Shown in pieces: positions 1 through 4,790 of a DNA stretch of 5,851 nucleotides. Position 1 is the stretch's first letter. Every line of letters starts with the position of its first letter. Source of the DNA: Thiotrichales bacterium (lineage in GTDB: Bacteria > Pseudomonadota > Gammaproteobacteria > Thiomicrospirales > Thiomicrospiraceae); assembly GCA_014763835.1 (NCBI GenBank), contig JACXUQ010000090.1, positions 1-5,851 of the forward strand, written 5' to 3'. The position numbers were made by a program, and so were the translations under genes. Below the pieces are notes generated by a model that was not told the origin of the DNA, searched no databases, and saw nothing but the letters and a program-made list of their open reading frames with translations.

Positions 1-469
1 GGTAGGTGAGAAAGGGCAGGATTTCGGGCAGGTGGGTGCGTCCGCTCTGCTCGCAGGCACTGACAACGATCGCCTGCCATTGGGCGCGGCGTTTTTCGGC
101 CTTGTCGTCATCCAGACGGACTTCACAGCGTTCGGTGAACACGGGCTGGATGTGGGTGACGCCGAGTTCCACCGCTTTTTGCAAGGTGTAATCCATGCGG
201 TCGCCGCGCGAGATGCCTTGCACCAGGATGGTGTGCAGCGGAGATTCGACCTGAGGATGGCTGGTCTCTTCAATGCACAGGTCTGCGCTGCGCCGCCCGG
301 TGACAATCAAGGTGGCGCGCGCCTGCAGGCCCTGGCCGTTAAAGACTTCAATCGGGTGCTGGTTTTTCAGGCGCAACACCGTCAGCGCATAGTGCACCTG
401 GTCTTTGTCCAGACTCAGTACCTGCTGCGGCGCATGTTCGCCGGGAATATACAGTCGAGGAATACGCAT
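1..469 (-). CDS. rsmE: 16S rRNA (uracil1498-N3)-methyltransferase RsmE, N-terminal 156 residues (partial)
   Basis: RsmE transfers a methyl group from SAM to N3 of U1498 in 16S rRNA of the small ribosomal subunit, in the cytoplasm. The visible protein begins MRIPRLYIPGEH and follows the Escherichia coli RsmE pattern. Residues 1 to about 70 form the N-terminal RNA-binding barrel (HYALTVLRL, IEVFNGQG). The start of the SPOUT methyltransferase domain follows, with SPLHTILVQGISRGDRMDYT at 76-95, QKAVELGV at 97-104, FTERCEVRL at 111-119 and ACEQSGR at 138-144. The family is about 240 residues long, so some 85-90 residues lie beyond the left edge, including the C-terminal SAM-binding knot. The ATG is the first possible start after the in-frame metF stop. 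An AAGG at 480-483 lies 10 nt upstream of it. The 27-nt gap from metF points to co-transcription. Identification is firm; only the missing C-terminus is unseen. Confidence 0.95.
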   Translation of the reverse strand, partial: MRIPRLYIPGEHAPQQVLSLDKDQVHYALTVLRLKNQHPIEVFNGQGLQARATLIVTGRRSADLCIEETSHPQVESPLHTILVQGISRGDRMDYTLQKAVELGVTHIQPVFTERCEVRLDDDKAEKRRAQWQAIVVSACEQSGRTHLPEILPFLTY

Positions 470-496
470 CCTGCTACTACCTTGTTCGTCGTTGAA

Positions 497-1354
497 TTAC
501 TGCTCTTTGAGCGTCAATGCGGTCGCAATGCTCAAGGTCGGTTCCAGCTGGTTCATGCTGTAGAAGTGAATCCCCGGCGCTCCCGCATCCAGCAGACGTT
601 GCGACAGTTCGGTGACCACCTCCTGACCGAACGCCAGCAGACTCTCCTTGTCGTCCTCAAAACTTTCCAGGCGGCATTTCAACCAGCGCGGCACTTCGGC
701 GCCGCATCCAGCGGAGAAGCGGATCAGGTTTTCGTAGTTGGTGATCGGCATCACGCCCGGAATGATCGGCAGATCAATGCCGTGTTTCTCGCAGTTGTCG
801 ATAAAGTAGAGGTAGCTGTCGACATTGTAGAAATACTGGGTAATGGCCGAATCGGCGCCCTGTTCCACCTTGTGTTTGAACCATTTGATACCCACTTCGC
901 AGTTGCGCGCCTGCGGATGGGTCTCCGGATAGGCCGCGACTTCCAGATGGAAGGTGTCGCCTTTGACTTCGCGGATAAAGGCCACCAGGTCGCTGGCGTA
1001 TTTGAATTCGCCCGGATCCATCATGCCGGAAGGCAGGTCGCCACGTAAGGCGACAATGCGTTTGACGCCTAGCGCTTCGTAGGTGTCGAGCAGTTGTGTG
1101 AGACTTTCGTGGGTGGCGCCGATGCAGGTCAGGTGTGGTGCGGCTTCAAACTGGGTGTGTTCCTGAATGTAGCGCACCGTGTCCAGCGTGCGTTCCTGCG
1201 TGGTGCCGCCGGCGCCGTAGGTAACGGACATATATTCCGGATTAATGGCTTTGTAACCTTGAATGACCGTATGCAGTTTTTCCATGCCTTGCTCGGAGCG
1301 CGGCGGGAAAAATTCCAGGCTGAGTTTTTGCGGGTATTTTTGTTGCGATTTCAT
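497..1354 (-). CDS. metF: 5,10-methylenetetrahydrofolate reductase MetF
   Basis: MetF is a flavin (FAD) TIM-barrel enzyme that reduces 5,10-methylene-tetrahydrofolate to 5-methyl-tetrahydrofolate, the methyl donor for methionine synthesis. Counting from the start chosen here (285 residues; E. coli MetF is 296), I see LEFFPPR at 13-19 with the catalytic glutamate at 14. VTYGAGGTT is at 44-52 and ALRGDLPSG at 102-110, with the conserved flavin-side aspartate. AAYPETHP is at 140-147, ITQYFYNV at 171-178, IIPGVMPITN at 197-206 and HFYSMNQ at 263-269. The whole domain is intact. I prefer the ATG at 1354 because an AAGG at 1364-1367 sits 9 nt upstream and the family N-terminus is short before EFFPPR. 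The open frame extends upstream to an ATG at 1381 and a GTG at 1414, but neither has a good ribosome site and the GTG lies inside a terminator. The gene lies downstream of metK and 27 nt upstream of rsmE. Confidence 0.95.
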   Translation of the reverse strand: MKSQQKYPQKLSLEFFPPRSEQGMEKLHTVIQGYKAINPEYMSVTYGAGGTTQERTLDTVRYIQEHTQFEAAPHLTCIGATHESLTQLLDTYEALGVKRIVALRGDLPSGMMDPGEFKYASDLVAFIREVKGDTFHLEVAAYPETHPQARNCEVGIKWFKHKVEQGADSAITQYFYNVDSYLYFIDNCEKHGIDLPIIPGVMPITNYENLIRFSAGCGAEVPRWLKCRLESFEDDKESLLAFGQEVVTELSQRLLDAGAPGIHFYSMNQLEPTLSIATALTLKEQ

Positions 1355-1403
1355 GGGTTTAAACCTTGTGTGTTGACTCATGAAGCGTTCACGAATAGGG
1401 TTT

Positions 1404-1447
1404 AAAAAAACCACCTGGCCTGTTGAGTTTTTGAGGCCGGTGGTTTT
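1404..1447 (-). terminator. Rho-independent terminator between metK and metF
   Basis: On the minus strand, 1434-1447 pairs with 1407-1421. This makes a 14-bp stem with one bulged base (1416) and a 12-nt loop (1422-1433). The stem core is GC-rich (CCACC/GGTGG and GGCC/GGCC). It is followed by seven uninterrupted T residues (1410-1404), the classic intrinsic-terminator layout. It lies about 75 nt past the metK stop, so the simplest role is to end the metK transcript. The plus-strand reading has only a four-T tail and no gene upstream to serve. The T-run ends about 50 nt before the metF start, so the element could also act as a leader attenuator for metF. Confidence 0.85.
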
Positions 1448-1462
1448 GAAAAGTCTTTGGAA

Positions 1463-1471
1463 ATTGTAGCA
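1463..1471 (-). promoter_or_regulatory. Possible extended -10 promoter for metF-rsmE
   Basis: On the minus strand, TG-C-TACAAT (1471-1463) is an extended -10 element with five of six matches to TATAAT. The -35 is poor: TTTTGC at 1490-1485 with a 16-nt spacer, or TTGCGC at 1488-1483 with a 14-nt spacer. The start of transcription would fall near 1456, only about 10 nt before the terminator-like hairpin, so that hairpin would lie in the metF leader. I found no better promoter between the hairpin and the metF start. The call rests on the -10 alone and could be chance. Confidence 0.35.
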
Positions 1472-1522
1472 GATGCGGGACGGCGCAAAAGGTTTTTACC
1501 TTGGCGCTGTCCTGCAGGCTGA

Positions 1523-2683
1523 TTACAGTCCGGCGTCGGCACGCAGTGCGGCGGCTTTATCGGTTTTTTCCCAGGTGAATTCCGGCAATTCGCGGCCGAA
1601 GTGGCCGTAAGAAGCGGTTTTCTGGTAGATCGGACGATACAGGTCCAACATGGTGATCAGGCCTTTCGGGCGCAGATCGAAGTGGTCGCGCACCAGTTGT
1701 TCAATCAGTTCAACGGCCACTTTTTCGGTGCCGAAGGTTTCGATGCTTATAGAGGTTGGTTCGGCCACACCGATCGCATAGGAAACCTGGATTTCACACT
1801 TGTCTGCCAGGCCTGCGGCGACGATGTTTTTGGCCACATAACGGCCGGCATAAGCGGCGGAACGGTCGACTTTTGACGGGTCTTTGCCGGAGAAAGCACC
1901 GCCGCCGTGACGCGCCATGCCGCCGTAGGTATCGACAATGATCTTACGCCCGGTCAGACCGGCATCGCCAACTGGACCGCCGATCACGAAACGGCCGGTC
2001 GGGTTGATGTGATACAGCGTGTCTTTATGCAGCCATTCTTCAGGCAGAACGTGTTTGATAATCTCTTCCATCACCGCTTCTTGCAGGTCTTTCTGCGAGA
2101 TTTCAGGGTTATGCTGGGTAGACAATACCACCGCATCGATCGCCACTGGCTGGCCGTCTTCGTAGCGCAGGGTAATCTGGCTCTTGGCGTCAGGACGCAG
2201 CCAGCCCAGTTGGCCGGATTTACGTACATAGGCCTGGCGTTCCATCAGACGGTGCGCGTAATAGATCGGCGCAGGCATCAACACATCGGTTTCGTTGGTG
2301 GCGTAACCGAACATCAAACCTTGGTCTCCGGCACCTTGCTCATGGTCTTTGGTTTCGTCGACGCCCATGGCGATTTCCGGAGACTGTTTGCCGATAGACG
2401 ACAGTACAGCGCAGGTTTCGCCGTCAAAGCCCAAATCGTGTCGGTCGTAGCCGATCTCTTTGACGACGCGGCGCACCAGCTCTTCCTGGTCTACCCAGGC
2501 ATCGGTGGTGATTTCGCCACCGATTAAAACCATGCCGGTTTTAACAAAGGTTTCGCAGGCGACACGCGCTTTGGGATCTTGCGCCAGAATGGCATCCAGC
2601 ATGGCATCGGAAATCTGGTCGGCGATTTTGTCAGGATGGCCTTCTGAAACCGACTCAGAAGTAAATACGGTTGTCTTGGTCAT
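1523..2683 (-). CDS. metK: S-adenosylmethionine synthase MetK
   Basis: MetK (methionine adenosyltransferase) makes SAM from methionine and ATP, with release of phosphate and pyrophosphate. It works in the cytoplasm, normally as a tetramer needing Mg2+ and K+. The 386-residue protein is full length (E. coli 384). It carries [19 protein letters not shown] at 9-27 with the catalytic histidine at 16 and a metal-binding aspartate at 18. The K+-site glutamate is at 44, the signature GAGDQG at 117-122, and [13 protein letters not shown] at 225-237. The phosphate-binding loop GGGAFSGKD is at 260-268, followed by [10 protein letters not shown]. The start is fixed by a family-typical N-terminus and a GAGGA at 2691-2695, about 7-8 nt upstream of the ATG. 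The gene has a strong predicted promoter at 2826-2854 with a leader of about 136 nt, and it ends before a strong terminator. It is therefore probably transcribed alone, with possible read-through into metF-rsmE. Nothing in it looks broken or foreign. Confidence 0.98.
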   Translation of the reverse strand: MTKTTVFTSESVSEGHPDKIADQISDAMLDAILAQDPKARVACETFVKTGMVLIGGEITTDAWVDQEELVRRVVKEIGYDRHDLGFDGETCAVLSSIGKQSPEIAMGVDETKDHEQGAGDQGLMFGYATNETDVLMPAPIYYAHRLMERQAYVRKSGQLGWLRPDAKSQITLRYEDGQPVAIDAVVLSTQHNPEISQKDLQEAVMEEIIKHVLPEEWLHKDTLYHINPTGRFVIGGPVGDAGLTGRKIIVDTYGGMARHGGGAFSGKDPSKVDRSAAYAGRYVAKNIVAAGLADKCEIQVSYAIGVAEPTSISIETFGTEKVAVELIEQLVRDHFDLRPKGLITMLDLYRPIYQKTASYGHFGRELPEFTWEKTDKAAALRADAGL

Positions 2684-2819
2684 AGTGGTGTCCTCGAAAG
2701 AATCTTTTAGGTTAATGCGAGGTACGGAATAATCGGCGGGAACTGAGAGACTCCTCGCTTTAGCCGTACTTTTAATGCGCCCGCAAGCTGAAAATCAAAT
2801 CGGCGCTTCTTTTTTAGAG
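2684..2819 (-). promoter_or_regulatory. Predicted structured 5' leader of metK
   Basis: If transcription starts about 7 nt past the predicted -10, the metK mRNA has a leader of roughly 136 nt, longer than a simple ribosome site needs. Reading down the minus strand, segment A (GTACGG, 2769-2764) is complementary to A' (CCGTAC, 2727-2722). Segment B (GCGAGG, 2758-2753) is complementary to B' (CCTCGC, 2722-2717). The order A-B-A'-B' is that of an H-type pseudoknot, although A' and B' share base 2722. B' can also pair over 5 bp with the CGAGG of the Shine-Dalgarno region (2696-2692). Upstream is a smaller GCGCC/GGCGC hairpin (2806-2802 with 2781-2777). I recognise no known SAM, SAH or other riboswitch class. 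Function is inference, and a couple of 6-nt complements are expected by chance in this length. Confidence 0.35.
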
Positions 2820-2825
2820 ATGGGA

Positions 2826-2854
2826 ATTATCGTTTTTTTAGGTCGATAAGTCAA
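2826..2854 (-). promoter_or_regulatory. Sigma-70 type promoter of metK
   Basis: On the minus strand, TTGACT (2854-2849) and GATAAT (2831-2826) are separated by exactly 17 nt. Each hexamer matches five of six consensus positions, and the spacer contains a run of seven A residues. The predicted start of transcription is near 2819. This is the best promoter in the window and is correctly oriented for metK. Confidence 0.75.
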
Positions 2855-2862
2855 TGTTATCG
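2844..2862. promoter_or_regulatory. Operator-like inverted repeat over the metK -35 box
   Basis: CGATAA (2844-2849) and TTATCG (2857-2862) are perfect inverted half-sites with a 7-nt spacer. Together they cover the metK -35 hexamer (2849-2854). A third copy of TTATCG (2827-2832) overlaps the -10. A dimeric repressor bound here would block RNA polymerase. The sequence is unlike the MetJ box (AGACGTCT) and the MetR site (TGAA-N5-TTCA), so I do not name a regulator. The half-sites are AT-rich and short, so chance is possible. Confidence 0.4.
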
Positions 2863-2871
2863 GTGGACCGA

Positions 2872-2886
2872 GGCAAGCGGCTTGCC
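2872..2886. repeat. Perfect palindrome GGCAAGC-G-GCTTGCC
   Basis: Two 7-bp arms surround a single central G. An RNA hairpin would need a loop of at least three bases, so a protein-binding DNA site is more natural than a terminator. It overlaps the 8-bp palindrome TGCCGGCA (2883-2890). It lies between the divergent metK and EAL-CBS-GGDEF genes, about 55-65 bp upstream of the predicted metK start of transcription. That position suits an activator of metK or a regulator of the divergent gene. The binding protein is unknown. Confidence 0.45.
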
Positions 2887-2984
2887 GGCAGCGTCATAAA
2901 AAGTTCATTGAGGCGTCATGCGTCGGCAACCTGTTTTTCTTAGTCTATGCGGCTACTTGAGCTTTACCGATAGGCGGTGTTCCC
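2887..2984 (+). other. 5' flank of the EAL-CBS-GGDEF gene; no clear promoter
   Basis: This is the plus-strand side of the 301-bp divergent region. I looked for sigma-70, sigma-28 and sigma-54 style pairs and found none convincing. CATAAA (2895-2900) resembles a -10 but has no -35 at the right distance. AGG at 2972-2974 is a weak ribosome site 10 nt before the ATG at 2985. The in-frame TGA at 2958-2960 with no start codon in between supports that ATG. No further structure is evident. Confidence 0.4.
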
Positions 2985-4790
2985 ATGGTTGATTGCCATC
3001 AGCACAATGATTTACCTTTATATGAACGGCTGCATGACAGACTGACGCAAACCCTTTTGGGGCGCGAGTTGCTATCCATTTTTACGCTGAAGAACCTCAC
3101 GCCGGTCTATCAGCCGATTGTCGATTTGCAGACGCGTCAGGTGTTTGCCTTTGAGGCGCTGATCCGCGGTCCGGAAAATTCGCCTTTGTATCGTCCGTTG
3201 CATCTGTTTCATGTGGCCGAAGAGCATGACTGTCTGTTCGAGATGGATCTGCTGGCACGGCAGACGGCGATAGAGGCTTATCACGATTTCGGCAACCGCG
3301 AATATCTGTTTGTGAATGTGACCGTCAACTCGCTGATGCAGCCCTCCTATAAGCGCAGCATGACGCTGGACTGTTTGCATCGCTTGGGGCTGGATGTCTC
3401 ACAGGTGGTGATTGAAATCACCGAACTGCAGCCGGTCGAGGATTTTGAACTTTTTGTGAAATCCATCAATCATTACCGCCAGATGGGCTTCAAAGTGGCG
3501 ATTGACGATCTGGGTGGCGGTTATAACGGGCTGCGCATCTGGTCGGAGGTGAAGCCCGATTTTGTCAAGATCGACAAACATTTTGTCGGCGATCTGGCGG
3601 TGGATAAGGATAAACAGCATTTTATCGAAACCATCTGTGCCTTGGCAAAAGGCCTGAACACCAAAATCATCGCCGAGGGGGTGGAGGATGCCGATACCCT
3701 TAAGGTATTGGAGAATCTGGGGGTGGATTATGTGCAGGGTTATCTGTTCAAGCGCCCGCAGGTCAGGCCCAGTTGCGAACTCAATTACACCTGGTCCAAC
3801 CGTTTGGAACCGGTGCGCCATGGTGAGGAAACGGCCGACTGTCTGGTGCATGAGATTCCCAGTGTCTTGCCCGACACATCGGTCAGCGAGGTGTCCGAGT
3901 TTTTACTGCGTGAGACCCAGTGGGATTACCTGCCGGTAGTGAATCACGGACAGGTGCTGGGGATGGTGTGGCGGCGCGATCTGATGGATATGCTGGCGCA
4001 CCGTTTCGGGCGCGAACTGCATCAGCGCAAGCCGTTGCATAAGGTGATGGACAAGACGCCGTTGATTGTCGATGTCAAAACTTCTCTGGTGGAGTTGAGC
4101 CGTCTGGTGACCGAGCAGAAAGACAGCCGCCGTGGCGAAGTGTTTATTTTGACCGATAACGGCCATTACCGCGGCTGCGGTAATTTCATTGATCTGTTGC
4201 GCGTCATTACCGATTTGAAGGTGAAAAGCGCGCAATATGCCAATCCGTTATCGGGATTGCCCGGCAATGTGCCGATCCAGAAGACGATCCGCGACTTTTT
4301 GGCCCGGAACAGCGAGTTTATGGTCATCTATATCGATATGGATCACTTTAAACCGTTTAACGATTTTTACAGTTTTGAGAAGGGGGATGAGATTATTCGC
4401 ACCATGGCGAAAATTCTGCATCACCATACCAAGCCGTCCAAAGACTTTATCGGGCATATCGGTGGCGACGACTTTGTGATTATTTCGCCGCGCGTTAAAA
4501 AATACGAGGAAGTCTGCGAAGCGATTTTACAGGAGTTCCGCGAAGTCATTATGGGGTTTTATGAGCAAGAAGACCGTGAGCGCGGCGGGATTTCGGGCAA
4601 GGGGCGCAACGGCGAGGAGCAGTTTTTCCCGATGATGAGTCTGTCGCTCGGCGTTTTGCTGGTCAGGCCGGGCGTATTCAGTCATCAGCAGATGTTAACC
4701 TCTTATGCCACCAAGGCTAAAAAGCAGGCCAAACTGCAGGGGGGGAATAGTTACGCCTTGGTGGATAGCGCTAGCCTGGAGTTGAATTAA
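2985..4790 (+). CDS. EAL-CBS-CBS-GGDEF cyclic-di-GMP signalling protein
   Basis: A 601-residue protein with no membrane segment or signal peptide, so it is probably cytoplasmic. Residues about 35-265 are an EAL phosphodiesterase domain: EAL at 57-59, N111, the glutamate of EITE at 144, DDLGGGYN from 174, K195, EGVE at 231-234 and QGY at 251. All the usual metal and substrate ligands are present, so c-di-GMP hydrolysis to pGpG is likely. Residues about 286-410 form a CBS pair (DYLPVVNHGQVLGMVWRRDL, then KVMDKTPLIVD), a module that usually binds adenosyl ligands and regulates its neighbours. Residues about 420-592 are a GGDEF domain: NPLSGLPGN at 420-428, the metal-site D451, GGDDF at 493-497, and an insertion at about 526-547 that I recall from proteins of this architecture. 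The fourth signature residue is Asp instead of Glu, and the RxxD inhibitory site reads PSKD (484-487), so cyclase activity and product feedback are uncertain. The gene is divergent from metK and overlaps the next gene tail to tail. Confidence 0.93.
   Translation: MVDCHQHNDLPLYERLHDRLTQTLLGRELLSIFTLKNLTPVYQPIVDLQTRQVFAFEALIRGPENSPLYRPLHLFHVAEEHDCLFEMDLLARQTAIEAYHDFGNREYLFVNVTVNSLMQPSYKRSMTLDCLHRLGLDVSQVVIEITELQPVEDFELFVKSINHYRQMGFKVAIDDLGGGYNGLRIWSEVKPDFVKIDKHFVGDLAVDKDKQHFIETICALAKGLNTKIIAEGVEDADTLKVLENLGVDYVQGYLFKRPQVRPSCELNYTWSNRLEPVRHGEETADCLVHEIPSVLPDTSVSEVSEFLLRETQWDYLPVVNHGQVLGMVWRRDLMDMLAHRFGRELHQRKPLHKVMDKTPLIVDVKTSLVELSRLVTEQKDSRRGEVFILTDNGHYRGCGNFIDLLRVITDLKVKSAQYANPLSGLPGNVPIQKTIRDFLARNSEFMVIYIDMDHFKPFNDFYSFEKGDEIIRTMAKILHHHTKPSKDFIGHIGGDDFVIISPRVKKYEEVCEAILQEFREVIMGFYEQEDRERGGISGKGRNGEEQFFPMMSLSLGVLLVRPGVFSHQQMLTSYATKAKKQAKLQGGNSYALVDSASLELN

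Noticed and set aside
32..1048. 338-codon plus-strand open frame opposite rsmE and metF
   Set aside because: It lies antisense to two clear conserved enzymes, resembles no family I know, and is explained by codon bias of the genes on the other strand.
1381..1391. MetR-like TGAA-N3-TTCA upstream of metF
   Set aside because: The MetR consensus has a 5-nt spacer; with three it does not fit, and the short half-sites occur easily by chance.
1355..1414. Longer metF start at GTG 1414 or ATG 1381
   Set aside because: The GTG lies within the terminator stem and T-tract, and neither codon has a ribosome site. The extra 9-20 residues are not typical of MetF, while ATG 1354 has AAGG at 9 nt.
1484..1507. 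Small hairpin (GCGC and AAGG/CCTT arms) just after metK, considered as its terminator
   Set aside because: The stem is interrupted by bulges and no T-run follows; the hairpin at 1404-1447 is much stronger.
1907..2527. 206-codon plus-strand open frame opposite metK
   Set aside because: It is fully inside metK on the opposite strand, with no recognisable motifs; it is a coding shadow.
2684..2819. A known SAM or SAH riboswitch before metK
   Set aside because: I could not fit the conserved core of any class I know. The CGAGGAG at 2758-2752 recalls the opening of SAH riboswitches, but the rest does not follow and a SAH-activated switch would not suit metK.
2966..2973. Sigma-28-like ACCGATAG before the EAL-CBS-GGDEF gene
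   Set aside because: No TAAA-type -35 lies 15 nt upstream, and a start there would leave almost no leader before the ATG.
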